From assembly GCA_964626205.1 (NCBI GenBank), contig CAZVED010000011.1, positions 1-29,911 of the forward strand: DNA of 29,911 nucleotides, written 5' to 3'. The stretch is from CAZVED01 sp964626205. GTDB lineage: Bacteria; Patescibacteriota; Patescibacteriia; SG8-24. The notes beneath the pieces were generated by a model that was not told where the DNA came from, searched no databases, and worked only from the letters and a program-made list of their open reading frames with translations. Each line of letters opens with the position of its first letter. Positions within the stretch are counted from its first letter, which is position 1. This document shows positions 1 through 8,549 of the stretch, piece after piece. Made by a program: the position numbers and the translations under genes.

Positions 1-30
1 GATACGGCTGCGTTCGTTCTTCTTCTTCAA
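1..30 (-). CDS. 5' end of an unidentified gene, running off the window edge
   Basis: Reading the minus strand, a TTG codon at 30-28 opens a frame that stays open to the window edge and encodes M-K-K-K-N-E-R-S-R-I. A purine-rich AAGGAG lies seven bases before the TTG, a good Shine-Dalgarno, and a strong promoter (90-118) lies about 55 bases further upstream. Only ten residues are visible, so no function can be given. The lysine-rich start would suit a cytosolic protein or a signal-peptide n-region. The start codon choice is inferred, because no ATG in this frame lies between the promoter and the edge. Confidence 0.45.
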   Translation of the reverse strand, partial: MKKKNERSRI

Positions 31-89
31 GGACCTTCTCCTTGTTTAAGGTTGCGTCCTGCCGAGACAAGCTTCGGGATGGACGCCCT

Positions 90-118
90 ACGATAGCATG
101 GATAAGGCCGTTTGTCAA
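90..118 (-). promoter_or_regulatory. Sigma-70-type promoter for the gene leaving the left edge
   Basis: Minus-strand TTGACA (118-113), a 17-base spacer and TATCGT (95-90), with TG one base before the -10 box (extended -10). Predicted start is near 83. It lies just beyond the groEL terminator and points away from groEL. Confidence 0.6.
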
Positions 119-126
119 CCCTGGCG

Positions 127-163
127 AGCTTAAAAAGGACCCTTGCAGGGTCCTTTTTAAGCT
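127..163 (-). terminator. Intrinsic terminator after groEL
   Basis: A perfect 17-bp stem (127-143 with 147-163) closes a 3-base loop. The GGACCCT core is followed on the minus strand by five T. It starts seven bases after the groEL stop codon. The A/T arms make it symmetrical, so it could work on both strands. Confidence 0.85.
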
Positions 164-169
164 GAATGA

Positions 170-1807
<1,638 letters not shown>

Positions 1808-1826
1808 AATCGGTGATGGTTACGCG

Positions 1827-2114
1827 TTACAAGACGACTGCGATAAGGTCTTCCATTTCGGCGACGAGATAGTCCGTGCCGTCGATCTTCACTTCCATCG
1901 GACCGTACTTTTTCAAAATGACGATGTCGCCGACCTTCACGTCGACTGGTGCGCGCTGGCCGTTCTCGAGAAGCTTGCCGTCGCCGACAGCGATGACCTC
2001 GCCACGCTCCGGGCGGTCCTTGTCGACAGTGTCGGGAATGACGATGCCGGATTTCGTCGCGGTTTCCGTGAGCGGTTTCACCACGACGCGACCGGCCAAA
2101 GGCTTGATGTTCAT
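1827..2114 (-). CDS. groES: Co-chaperonin GroES (Hsp10)
   Basis: This is the 10-kDa heptameric lid that caps GroEL during folding. The 95-residue length is typical. The N-terminal MNIKPLAGRVVVKPL strand, the mobile loop (about residues 17-29, KSGIVIPDT) that contacts GroEL, and the C-terminal YLVAEMEDLIAVV strand are all present. It is the first gene of the groESL operon. Its leader of about 49 nt carries the CIRCE operator, so HrcA-type heat-shock repression is expected. hrcA itself is not in the window. Confidence 0.97.
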   Translation of the reverse strand: MNIKPLAGRVVVKPLTETATKSGIVIPDTVDKDRPERGEVIAVGDGKLLENGQRAPVDVKVGDIVILKKYGPMEVKIDGTDYLVAEMEDLIAVVL

Positions 2115-2141
2115 ATCGCGTTCCTAATGATGGATTACGGT

Positions 2142-2168
2142 TTAGCACTCTAAACGAGTGAGTGCTAA
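2142..2168 (-). promoter_or_regulatory. CIRCE operator (HrcA binding site)
   Basis: A perfect consensus inverted repeat: TTAGCACTC (2142-2150), nine bases, GAGTGCTAA (2160-2168). It lies immediately after the groES -10 box and covers the predicted transcription start, the classical position for repression by HrcA. This shows that the organism should encode HrcA elsewhere. Confidence 0.96.
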
Positions 2169-2169
2169 C

Positions 2170-2198
2170 ATTTTCGACCAATTCCCTACCCCTGTCAA
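2170..2198 (-). promoter_or_regulatory. groESL promoter
   Basis: Minus-strand TTGACA (2198-2193), 17 bases, GAAAAT (2175-2170; four of six consensus bases). Predicted start is near 2163, inside the CIRCE operator. Confidence 0.7.
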
Positions 2199-2295
2199 GA
2201 ACGCTCCTGCGGACATTTTAAGCTGGTGCCAGTGTCGAGCCTATTACTTCCTTCTTATTTTGTATTTCCGCCTTATTTTGGTACCCGTGTCCAGC

Positions 2296-3623
2296 TTATT
2301 TCTCCGACGTATGCAGCATTCCGATACACATCCAAAATAGTAGCTGCCCTATCCATAGGCTCCAGAGGTAGTGATCGAACATCCCCATGACAAGCAGGCC
2401 GACGAACATTGCCGTGAATGCACCTCGGTACGACTCTGCATCATGATGCTGTCGCCGGGCAGAAAAGAGCGCGGACCAGACGATAACGAGCCAGAGCAAC
2501 AACCCGACCGCGCCGAGTTCGACAGCAACGAGCAGCATGACATTGTGCACAGGCTGATACTCCCAACCACTTCGCGCGATGGCATCCCTTGCAGCGAGCA
2601 CTGCCGGCATTTGACCCGGACCGACGCCGGCGACGGGATGTTCGCGCAACAACGTGCCCGCTTCGGCAAGCTGGCTTCTGCGTTCTTCGACAGACTGGCG
2701 TTCGAGCCGCCCCTCCCCGCCGAGACGCGTCATGAGTGCGTCGGCATGAAGCGTGCCCATGAGTACGGCAGTCGCAACAACGAGTACAAGCGCGGCGATC
2801 GTTACCTTGCGCGCAAACCAATCGTGAGCGGACACGCGCCATGTCATCGTGACCCACAACGCAAGCGCTACGAGCGTACCGATCCATGCACCACGCGNNN
2901 NNNNNNNCGCGAAAACGAGAAAAATAACGCGGTAGCGAGCACTGGAAGAAGCGCGAGAAGTGCCACTCTGACGCGTGGGGCAGCGTGAGGTGCAACGGCG
3001 ACTGCAGCAACGATTCCCGTCATGAGCACTCCGCCGAGCAGGTTGGGGTGCGGCAAGGTGCCGTATGCGCGCAACCAGCGTCCAGAGGCCGTCTCGATGA
3101 CGGACGCGCCGAGATCACGAACAGTGTGCGGCGCGATACCGAAAAGCGTGCTCGCACCGATGTCCTGGAAAAAGGTCTGCGCGATTCCGATGGATGCTTG
3201 AATACCTGCACCGACGGCGAGCAGCAGAAGCACCGCACGCGGATCAGGGCGGATGAGCCGGATGGCAACGGAAAGCAACGCGCCGAGCGTGATCCACCCA
3301 GCGACGACCGCAGCATAGAGCGGGTCCGGCGACCATGTGACCGCAAGCATGGCAAGTGCAGCCAGCGCTAATGCTGGAAGCGACGCGCCACGTACCAACG
3401 GGACGTGTGCCGTACCTGTCACGTGCGCGTACGCTACGCCGCAGATGACGACCGCAACCGCGAGGAGCTGCGTAGCGTACAAACTGAGCGTCCCCCACTC
3501 GACCGGAGCGCCGGCGATATTTCCCGGCAGCAGGATCCACCGGGTGCCGAACGGCAGGGTCACGAGGAGCGCATACAATGCCGGTCGCGCAAGTCGCGCG
3601 AGCAACAACGATATGCGCATCAT
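2296..3623 (-). CDS. O-antigen ligase-like polytopic membrane protein, split by an assembly gap
   Basis: Probable glycan ligase or polymerase of the Wzy/WaaL superfamily, which transfers lipid-linked glycan at the outer face of the cytoplasmic membrane. The left part (3623-2910) has many hydrophobic segments. The right part (2895-2296) has a soluble loop with EHPVAGVGPGQ and then PVHNVMLL, as in the family's large periplasmic loop. Ten Ns at 2898-2907 break the frame. The flanks share CGCG, and merging them gives one 437-residue protein with the family hallmark FSRGAW across the join. It starts with ATGA, overlapping the stop of the upstream nucleotidyltransferase-like gene by four bases, so the two are translationally coupled. 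A CPR cell is expected to lack lipopolysaccharide, so the acceptor is probably another surface glycan or protein (inference). No clear terminator follows. Confidence 0.75.
2898..2907. other. Assembly gap of 10 N
   Basis: A run of exactly ten Ns inside the O-antigen-ligase-like gene. On the minus strand the left flank ends in CGCG and the right flank begins with CGCG. This suggests two contigs overlapping by four bases rather than missing sequence. Confidence 0.95.
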
Positions 3624-4585
3624 AGGCCGAGCGCGGCGAGCCGCGACCGGAAAGCACGCTCGAACTCCTCCCGACGGTCGTTCACATGAAACTTGAGGAC
3701 GTCATCGTTCACCACGACGCGAGTATCACGGTTCATGAGCTTGGCGATTACGGACGGGAATCGCGCCGCCTGCACCCGCTTCGCGAGCGGCTCAAGAGTA
3801 CGTAGAAACGGGAGAAGGAATGTCATGCGGATGCGAGGTGCAGGGACCTGTCGTACGGACGGAGTGGCGCGGTCGGTGCGCGTCCCCGGAAGTACGTCAC
3901 GCATCCACGCGTTGCGCGCACGAAACGCGTCCATGACGCCATCTGGGTCGTAGATTGGCACGAGCGATGCGCTCCAATACGCAAGGTAGGTGTCGCCGCC
4001 AGGCAACGCGAATCGCGACACATCGAGCGCGCGTTCGGAAACAAAGAAGCTGAGGCAGATGGTGTCGGCGTGATCGTCGTCGTGCGGCCGCTGCCCAGCG
4101 AGCGCGAGCGCGCCGACAGTCAGGAGTCGCGTGATCCAGAGGAATCCCGGGCGCACGGCCATGAAAAGGTCGATATCGCTCTCCTCTCCGGCAGCGGACA
4201 ACGCGAGACTGTTGCAGACCGCGACCATGCGCACCGTCGGCAACAAACGCATCCACCGGGCGGCGCGCATCGCCTTGCGATACTTCGGTTCCGCGAGACG
4301 GTACCCGCGCGTGCGGTGCGCGACCGTCTCCGCACGACCCTCAAGGAAGTACAAACCGTCTTTCGTGGAGATACCTGGGCCAGATGCGACAGCAAGAACG
4401 TCGGCAACGGATACCGTGTCCGACAGGCCCGGCATGGCGAGCCGATACCGACGCAGCTCAAGCGCGGTGAGCGGGTAGTCGAAGCGGTCGAAATACGCCA
4501 ACGTCGCAAGAAGTGACCGGCGGAGCGCATCGCGTGCACGGACTGACGGAGCAACGACTTCCTTTGTGAGCGACATGGTCAGCAT
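3620..4585 (-). CDS. Winged-helix / nucleotidyltransferase-like protein
   Basis: A 321-residue protein. Residues about 25-90 look like a winged-helix domain (LLATLAYFDRFDYPLTALEL). Residues 125-141 resemble the minimal nucleotidyltransferase signature: NSLALSAAGEESDIDLF, with the two metal-binding acids at D137 and D139 after a Ser/Gly-containing loop. Such enzymes transfer a nucleotide to a small molecule, RNA or protein; the substrate here is unknown. Hydrophobic stretches follow (about 148-165). Its stop overlaps the start of the O-antigen-ligase-like gene (ATGA), suggesting a role linked to surface glycan assembly, which is inference. A TATACT box ends eight bases before the ATG, predicting a leaderless mRNA. 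An in-frame ATG at 4576 is an alternative start. Confidence 0.65.
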   Translation of the reverse strand: MLTMSLTKEVVAPSVRARDALRRSLLATLAYFDRFDYPLTALELRRYRLAMPGLSDTVSVADVLAVASGPGISTKDGLYFLEGRAETVAHRTRGYRLAEPKYRKAMRAARWMRLLPTVRMVAVCNSLALSAAGEESDIDLFMAVRPGFLWITRLLTVGALALAGQRPHDDDHADTICLSFFVSERALDVSRFALPGGDTYLAYWSASLVPIYDPDGVMDAFRARNAWMRDVLPGTRTDRATPSVRQVPAPRIRMTFLLPFLRTLEPLAKRVQAARFPSVIAKLMNRDTRVVVNDDVLKFHVNDRREEFERAFRSRLAALGL

Positions 4586-4593
4586 ACCGCTGG

Positions 4594-4599
4594 AGTATA
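4594..4599 (-). promoter_or_regulatory. -10 box (TATACT) upstream of the nucleotidyltransferase-like gene
   Basis: TATACT on the minus strand ends eight bases before the ATG at 4585, so the transcript would begin at or next to the start codon. No good -35 box is seen (TTTTCG at the right distance). Confidence 0.45.
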
Positions 4600-4618
4600 G
4601 CGCACCCGCGCGAGTGCG

Positions 4619-4640
4619 AAAAACCCGCCTTGTGGCGGGT
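4619..4640 (-). terminator. Intrinsic terminator of the nusA-yidC-PRC operon
   Basis: On the minus strand ACCCGCC, loop ACAA, GGCGGGT (4640-4623) followed by four T. It starts 12 bases after the stop of the PRC-barrel gene. Confidence 0.8.
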
Positions 4641-4651
4641 CGTCGCGGAAA

Positions 4652-4969
4652 TCACTTGCTTTCCATGACCTGATGGCTGACGCCTGCACCGGCCGCGCGC
4701 TCAGCGGCGATGACCGCGGAACGCGTCGCCGCGTCCTCCACGGCGGCATCACGGACGACGATGCGCTCCTTCGTAACGGAGACGACCTGCCCCACATGAA
4801 TCTGCAGCTCTGACGGCAAAAGTTTCGAGAGCAGCCTGGACTTCGCCACGCGGAAATGGGTCACCGCATAAGTATCGACATCGAACGTGATATCGACGAG
4901 CTTACCGAGCGCCTCTCCCGACTCCGTTTCGACCGGGACGCCTGAGATGTCCTCGTACGCGACGCGCAT
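4652..4969 (-). CDS. PRC-barrel domain protein
   Basis: A 105-residue protein starting MRVAYEDISGVPVETESG. The segment GVPVETESGEALGKLVDITFDVDTYAVTHFRV is typical of the PRC-barrel beta fold, found in RimM and photosynthetic reaction-centre H subunits and in small stand-alone proteins that bind RNA or protein partners. A helical, alanine-rich tail follows (VEDAATRSAVIAAERAAGAG). It is the last gene of the nusA-yidC operon, ten bases after yidC. The open frame extends upstream to 5011, but that would overlap yidC by 32 bases and lacks family similarity, so 4969 is preferred. The specific role is unknown. Confidence 0.75.
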   Translation of the reverse strand: MRVAYEDISGVPVETESGEALGKLVDITFDVDTYAVTHFRVAKSRLLSKLLPSELQIHVGQVVSVTKERIVVRDAAVEDAATRSAVIAAERAAGAGVSHQVMESK

Positions 4970-4979
4970 AGTTGCCAGG

Positions 4980-5723
4980 TTACTCCACCTTCGGCTTCTC
5001 CACCGGAACATCCTTGCCGAAGAACAGCTTCTGCTGCGCTACGGTCAAGACGTTCATTGTGAACCAGTATAGCGCGAGACCGCCCGGAAGGCTCATACCG
5101 ATGAACAGCGTCATTGCCGGCATGATGTAGAGCATGTTCTTGTTCATCGTAGCGAGCATCTGCTCATCCTTGCCGCCCGGAACGCCCTTCGGCTGCTGCT
5201 GAGCGACCATCATCTTCGCCTGGAAGAACTGCGTCACGGCGGCAAGCACGGCCAGCGTGATATTCGGCGCGGCGAGGTCGATGACGCCGAACAGTGTCGG
5301 TTCGATCGTACCAGGGGTCGGAACGAACGCGTACAAGCGTTCGAAGCCGCTGGACTTGAGCCCTTCGCTCAACGAGTGGTAGAGCGCGATGAAGACGGGA
5401 AGCTGGACGAGCAACGGCAGACACGACGACAGCGGCGACACCTTCTCGCGCGAATAGAGCGTCATGAGCTCCTTCGCGAGGCGCTCCTGGTCTTCCTTCG
5501 CCTTGTACTTCTCCTTCAGTTCAGCGACCTGCGGCTGAAGCGAAGCCAGCGCCTTCTGGGATGCCAGCGCCTTCTGGGAGACCGGCCACAGCACAAGCTT
5601 CACGATGATCGTCAGCACGATGATGGCGAGACCGATGTCGCTCCCCGGGATGGTGGTGTACAACCCGATGAGGACGTTGAAGATGGGGTGGTAGAAAACT
5701 GCGTTGTAGAAAGCCATGAACAT
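4980..5723 (-). CDS. yidC: Membrane protein insertase YidC/Oxa1 family
   Basis: Inserts and folds membrane proteins, alone or with SecYEG. At 247 residues it is the short Oxa1/Gram-positive type without the large periplasmic P1 domain. Visible hallmarks are an N-terminal membrane segment, the TM segment IGLAIIVLTIIVKLVLWPVS with a positively charged residue (Lys) where an Arg is usual, the helical hairpin LQPQVAELKEKY, the segment SPLSSCLPLLVQLPVFIALY, and the C-terminal pair of membrane helices ending SLPGGLALYWFTMNVLTVAQQ. The tail is lysine-rich. It lies 15 bases downstream of nusA in one operon. A near-perfect 18-bp tandem repeat inside the gene encodes QKALAS twice. Confidence 0.93.
   Translation of the reverse strand: MFMAFYNAVFYHPIFNVLIGLYTTIPGSDIGLAIIVLTIIVKLVLWPVSQKALASQKALASLQPQVAELKEKYKAKEDQERLAKELMTLYSREKVSPLSSCLPLLVQLPVFIALYHSLSEGLKSSGFERLYAFVPTPGTIEPTLFGVIDLAAPNITLAVLAAVTQFFQAKMMVAQQQPKGVPGGKDEQMLATMNKNMLYIMPAMTLFIGMSLPGGLALYWFTMNVLTVAQQKLFFGKDVPVEKPKVE
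5545..5580 (-). repeat. 18-bp tandem repeat within yidC
   Basis: Two adjacent 18-bp units (5545-5562 and 5563-5580) differ only in their last base on the plus strand. Together they encode QKALASQKALAS. The frame is kept. Confidence 0.9.
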
Positions 5724-5738
5724 ACCAATGCGCGGCGG

Positions 5739-7004
5739 TTACTCCGCGGACTCCTCCGCTTCCGCGGCAGGAGCTTCGCCTTCCGTCGTGGTAGCTTCTT
5801 CAGGCACAACCTCTTCGGAGGCGGCCTCCGTCGGAGTAGCGGTGTTCTCGAGGATGTTGAGCTTCCAGCCCGTGAGGCGGGACGCGAGGCGGACGTTCTG
5901 CCCACCCTTGCCGATAGCAAGCGAGAGCTGGTCCTCGGGAACCGTCACATCTGCGGTCTTGGACTGCTCGTGCAGAGCGACCGAGGCGACCTTTGCCGGC
6001 GACAACGCCTGCGAAATGTAGGCTGCCGGATCCTCCTCGAACGGAATGATGTCGATCTTCTCACCACCGAGCTCGCTGATGATGGTCTGGATGCGCGTGC
6101 CACGCTGGCCGATGCAGGAACCGATCGGATCGACCGCGTCGTCCGAAGACGAAACGGAGACCTTGGAACGGGAACCCGCCTCACGTGCGATGTCATGAAT
6201 GGTGACGACGCCGCTCGCGACCTCTGGAATTTCGAGCGAGAACAGCTTGCGGACGATATCTTGGTGCGTGCGCGAGACGATGACTTCCGGACCCTTCGTC
6301 GTCATGCGGACTTCGGTGATGTACACCTTCACGCGATCGCCGGAATTGTATCGCTCGCCCTGAATCTGCTCGTCCGGCGGCATAACCGCCGTCGCGGTAC
6401 CGAGGTCGATGAGCACCATGCGGCCTTCGCGGCGCTGCACGGTAGCGTTCACAAGCTCCTTCTCGCGACCCTTGAACTCGTCGAAGACCATGGTGCGCTC
6501 GGCCTCACGGATCTTCTGGATGATGACCTGCTTCGCGGTCTGCGCGGCCATGCGGCCGAACGCGGACGGCACTTCGAGGTCCGTGCGAATTTCATCGCCG
6601 ATGGCCGAACCCTTCTTCAAATCCTGAGCGGCTGTGACCATGATCTCGGTCTTCGGATTGAACCGCTTCTCCGGCTCGATGACTTGGCCGTCCGGACCGA
6701 TAACCGGCGCGGGTGGCGTCTCCTTCTGGTAGGAATCAAACCTGCCACGACGACCTTCCGGTTCCGGCTCCTCGACCTCCGACTCCTCCGGAAGTTCCTG
6801 ATCCTCGACGACGGTCTTGAGGTCGAATACCTCAAACTCACCGCTTTCGGCATCGAACTTCACTTTGATGTTCTGATTCTTCTCGCCGAAGTCCTTGCGG
6901 TACGCAGCGGCAAGAGCCGCCTCGATCGTCTCGATGACAGAGGCTTCGGAGATGTTCTTTTCGTCGCAGATTTGCTTGATGGCCTGGATGATCGGGGATG
7001 ACAT
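5739..7004 (-). CDS. nusA: Transcription termination/antitermination factor NusA
   Basis: Binds RNA polymerase and nascent RNA, promoting pausing and hairpin-dependent termination and taking part in antitermination. From the ATG at 7004 it has 421 residues. In order: N-terminal polymerase-binding domain (QAIKQICDEKNISEASVIETIEAALAAAYRKDFG), an acidic Pro/Glu-rich insertion (EESEVEEPEPEGRRGRF), an S1 domain, and two KH domains with SRTHQDIVRKLFSLEIPEV, DPIGSCIGQRGTRIQTI and LAIGKGGQNVRLASRLTGW. An acidic tail ends the protein. The frame is open for 20 more codons upstream, but that stretch would run through the leader hairpin, so MSSPIIQAIK is preferred. It heads an operon with yidC and the PRC-barrel gene. 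Its own promoter and a terminator-like hairpin in its leader suggest autoregulation by attenuation. Confidence 0.96.
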   Translation of the reverse strand: MSSPIIQAIKQICDEKNISEASVIETIEAALAAAYRKDFGEKNQNIKVKFDAESGEFEVFDLKTVVEDQELPEESEVEEPEPEGRRGRFDSYQKETPPAPVIGPDGQVIEPEKRFNPKTEIMVTAAQDLKKGSAIGDEIRTDLEVPSAFGRMAAQTAKQVIIQKIREAERTMVFDEFKGREKELVNATVQRREGRMVLIDLGTATAVMPPDEQIQGERYNSGDRVKVYITEVRMTTKGPEVIVSRTHQDIVRKLFSLEIPEVASGVVTIHDIAREAGSRSKVSVSSSDDAVDPIGSCIGQRGTRIQTIISELGGEKIDIIPFEEDPAAYISQALSPAKVASVALHEQSKTADVTVPEDQLSLAIGKGGQNVRLASRLTGWKLNILENTATPTEAASEEVVPEEATTTEGEAPAAEAEESAE

Positions 7005-7027
7005 AATCACTGAGCTCAATTGTGGGT

Positions 7028-7058
7028 AAAAAAGAGACGAGTCTATCAAGACCCGTCT
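7028..7058 (-). terminator. Terminator-like hairpin in the nusA leader (possible attenuator)
   Basis: Minus strand 7058-7035 forms a 9-bp stem with a 6-base loop, followed by C and six T (7033-7028). One pair is G-T on the minus strand but would be an A-C mismatch on the plus strand, so the structure is favoured in minus-strand RNA. It begins about two bases after the predicted nusA transcription start and ends 23 bases before the nusA ATG. It could also end readthrough from yraN. Confidence 0.7.
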
Positions 7059-7066
7059 ATGCAAGG

Positions 7067-7095
7067 AGCATACCCTCAGGCAAGCCCGTTGTCAA
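7067..7095 (-). promoter_or_regulatory. nusA operon promoter
   Basis: Minus-strand TTGACA (7095-7090), 17 bases, TATGCT (7072-7067). Predicted start is near 7060, giving a 56-nt leader. The -35 box begins six bases after the yraN stop codon. Confidence 0.75.
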
Positions 7096-7100
7096 GACGT

Positions 7101-7466
7101 TTACTCCGCTCCCACCGCGTCGCGGATCCAAACAATCTCCTCCTCCGCATCGAGGCTACGCGTGACCGCGATGACGTCGATGCGGCACGCGCCTTCGTAC
7201 TTGCGCGCGGCCATCCACGCTTCCGCTGCCATCCGCAAGTGCCGCCGCTTGGCATACGTGACTGCTTCTTCCGGATATCCATACGTGCGCCCTTGCCGCG
7301 TCTTCACTTCTACGAAAACGACCTCGTCGCCGTCTTTGGCGATGAGGTCGATCTCTCCGAATCGTGTCACATGGTTCTGCTCCAGAATGGAGCAGCCATG
7401 TCGTTCCAGATGCCGCGCCGCAGCGGCCTCTCCGTTCGCTCCGAGCGTGATGCGGCGGCGGGACAT
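7101..7466 (-). CDS. yraN: YraN/UPF0102 family endonuclease-like protein
   Basis: A 121-residue member of the UPF0102 family, which has a restriction-endonuclease-like fold related to Holliday-junction resolvases; the cellular role is not settled. The family signatures are clear: GANGEAAAARHLERHG near the N-terminus, N-x-R-like NHVTRFGEIDLIAKDGDEVVFVEVKTR at residues 31-57, with the putative metal-binding E38, D40, E53 and K55 all present, and GYPEEAVTYAKRRHL after it. Its start overlaps the stop of the upstream membrane-protein gene by one base (TGATG), so the pair is coupled. No terminator separates it from the nusA promoter other than the leader hairpin. Confidence 0.92.
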   Translation of the reverse strand: MSRRRITLGANGEAAAARHLERHGCSILEQNHVTRFGEIDLIAKDGDEVVFVEVKTRQGRTYGYPEEAVTYAKRRHLRMAAEAWMAARKYEGACRIDVIAVTRSLDAEEEIVWIRDAVGAE

Positions 7467-7891
7467 CAGCCTTTCGTCGGAAGGTATTTCTCGAACCGAG
7501 CGCGTTCCTCTTGCGCGGCGCGAAGGGCGGGGTACTCACGAACGACGTACAAGGCAATGCGGAGCAGCCACACCGCAAACACCGCGAACAGCAACAGGAA
7601 CCACAGGCGCATGCCGAGGAGAGGAATCCGCTCGTAGCTGAAGAACAGGAAGAGCAGCCCGAGCGCGCCGGTCGTGGACATGAGCCGGGCGAACCGATTG
7701 AACACGTCCGCCTTGAGCGAGTCCTTCTTGCGCAATCCGTAAGCAATAAGCCGCAACGTCACGGTCGCGATAATGAACCAACCGAAGAACGCGAAGATGG
7801 AACCGACAAGCGAAGAGCCCAGCGGGACCGGATGCGGATTGAGCCAGTAACCGACGTCGAGGAATGCCGCGTACCCTTTGAGGAAATCCAT
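7466..7891 (-). CDS. Small membrane protein of unknown function
   Basis: A 141-residue protein I do not recognise. It has three predicted membrane segments at about 27-52 (LVGSIFAFFGWFIIATVTL), 69-84 (LMSTTGALGLLFLFFS) and 90-116 (LLGMRLWFLLLFAVFAVWLL). A basic loop (LRKKDSLKADVFNRFARL) lies between the first two, and a charged C-terminal tail follows (REYPALRAAQEERARFEKY). The first ~25 residues are hydrophobic-aromatic with a DVGYWLNPHPVPL stretch. It is translationally coupled to yraN. A promoter whose -10 box ends nine bases before the ATG predicts a leaderless mRNA. Confidence 0.7.
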   Translation of the reverse strand: MDFLKGYAAFLDVGYWLNPHPVPLGSSLVGSIFAFFGWFIIATVTLRLIAYGLRKKDSLKADVFNRFARLMSTTGALGLLFLFFSYERIPLLGMRLWFLLLFAVFAVWLLRIALYVVREYPALRAAQEERARFEKYLPTKG

Positions 7892-7900
7892 AGTGGCGGA

Positions 7901-7929
7901 ATCTTAGCCATGAGTCCGTAAAAACGCAA
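7901..7929 (-). promoter_or_regulatory. Promoter of the membrane protein-yraN operon, probably leaderless
   Basis: Minus-strand TTGCGT (7929-7924), 17 bases, TAAGAT (7906-7901). The -10 box ends nine bases before the ATG at 7891. Confidence 0.5.
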
Positions 7930-7944
7930 TACGGGCTCGCTGAG

Positions 7945-7977
7945 GCAAAAACAAAGGGGTCCCACTGGGGACCCCTT
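7945..7977 (-). terminator. Intrinsic terminator after the Cys4 basic protein gene
   Basis: A 10-bp stem (7954-7963 with 7968-7977) and 4-base loop, followed on the minus strand by TGTTTTTG. It lies 24 bases after the stop at 8002. Confidence 0.85.
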
Positions 7978-7978
7978 G

Positions 7979-7996
7979 GAGCGCCACGTGGCGCTC
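7979..7996. repeat. 18-bp perfect palindrome between stop codon and terminator
   Basis: GAGCGCCAC followed by GTGGCGCTC with no loop. It lies between the stop codon at 8002 and the terminator hairpin. It may be part of the 3' UTR fold or a protein-binding palindrome; nothing distinguishes these. Confidence 0.6.
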
Positions 7997-8001
7997 TGGG
8001 A

Positions 8002-8535
8002 CTACGCGGCGTGACGGCGATTACCGTTCAACACCGCGATCTTGCGATCGAGCTCGAGCAACTGCTTCTGTGCCTGGAGGCGCTCGGCGTAGTTCTCGAC
8101 CTCGTTCATGCGTGGCGCCTCCAGCTTTTTCTGGAGATCGCGCCGAGCCTTCTGCAAGCCCGCGGCACGCAGCTTCTTCAGCCCGACCACCGGCTTCGAG
8201 GCCGGCTTGCGGGCATGCTGAGGCTTCTGCCCTGAGACCCGCGCCGTAGGGGCAGGACGCGGGGGTGTCTTGGGGTTCCGCAACGGCTTGGGGGGCGAGG
8301 ACTCGCGCACGTGCTTCGGCTTGGGGGCCGGGCGAAACGCGGCGAGGTCACCGATACGAACGCGGCCGAGCGTACCACGGACCTTGGTGCAGTCCGAGCA
8401 GATCGCTTGCTCGAGCTCGCGCTCGGTCGGTGCCATTTCGTCCGCCACGTGGGTGAACATGCGCTTGAGCGCCTCCACCGTTCCACAGCGGTTCACACAA
8501 CGACGTCCGAGCGAGATATCGATGATACCCGTCAT
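8002..8535 (-). CDS. Hypothetical protein with Cys4 N-terminus and basic linker
   Basis: A 177-residue protein I do not recognise. The N-terminal domain has four cysteines spaced CxxxC (C13, C17) and CxxC (C46, C49), a plausible zinc site. Residues about 58-120 are rich in Pro, Lys and Arg and look disordered. The C-terminal 50 residues look like a coiled coil (KARRDLQKKLEAPRMNEVEN, then AERLQAQKQLLELDRKIAVL). This layout fits a nucleic-acid or ribosome-associated protein, by inference only. The start is supported by GGGAGG eight bases upstream. It has its own promoter, a leader of about 117 nt with two hairpins, and its own terminator, so it is a single-gene unit. Confidence 0.6.
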   Translation of the reverse strand: MTGIIDISLGRRCVNRCGTVEALKRMFTHVADEMAPTERELEQAICSDCTKVRGTLGRVRIGDLAAFRPAPKPKHVRESSPPKPLRNPKTPPRPAPTARVSGQKPQHARKPASKPVVGLKKLRAAGLQKARRDLQKKLEAPRMNEVENYAERLQAQKQLLELDRKIAVLNGNRRHAA

Positions 8536-8549
8536 GTCAGCATCCTCCC

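Noticed and set aside
2296..2859. A separate 187-codon gene starting at TTG 2859
   Set aside because: The frame stays open upstream to the N gap and joins the O-antigen-ligase-like gene when the overlapping CGCG is merged.
4970..5011. Longer start for the PRC-barrel gene
   Set aside because: It would overlap yidC by 32 bases and adds an Arg/Trp-rich stretch unlike the family.
5376..7001. A 541-codon open frame opposite nusA and yidC
   Set aside because: Low-complexity Arg/Asp/Leu product spanning two secure genes on the other strand; no promoter or ribosome site.
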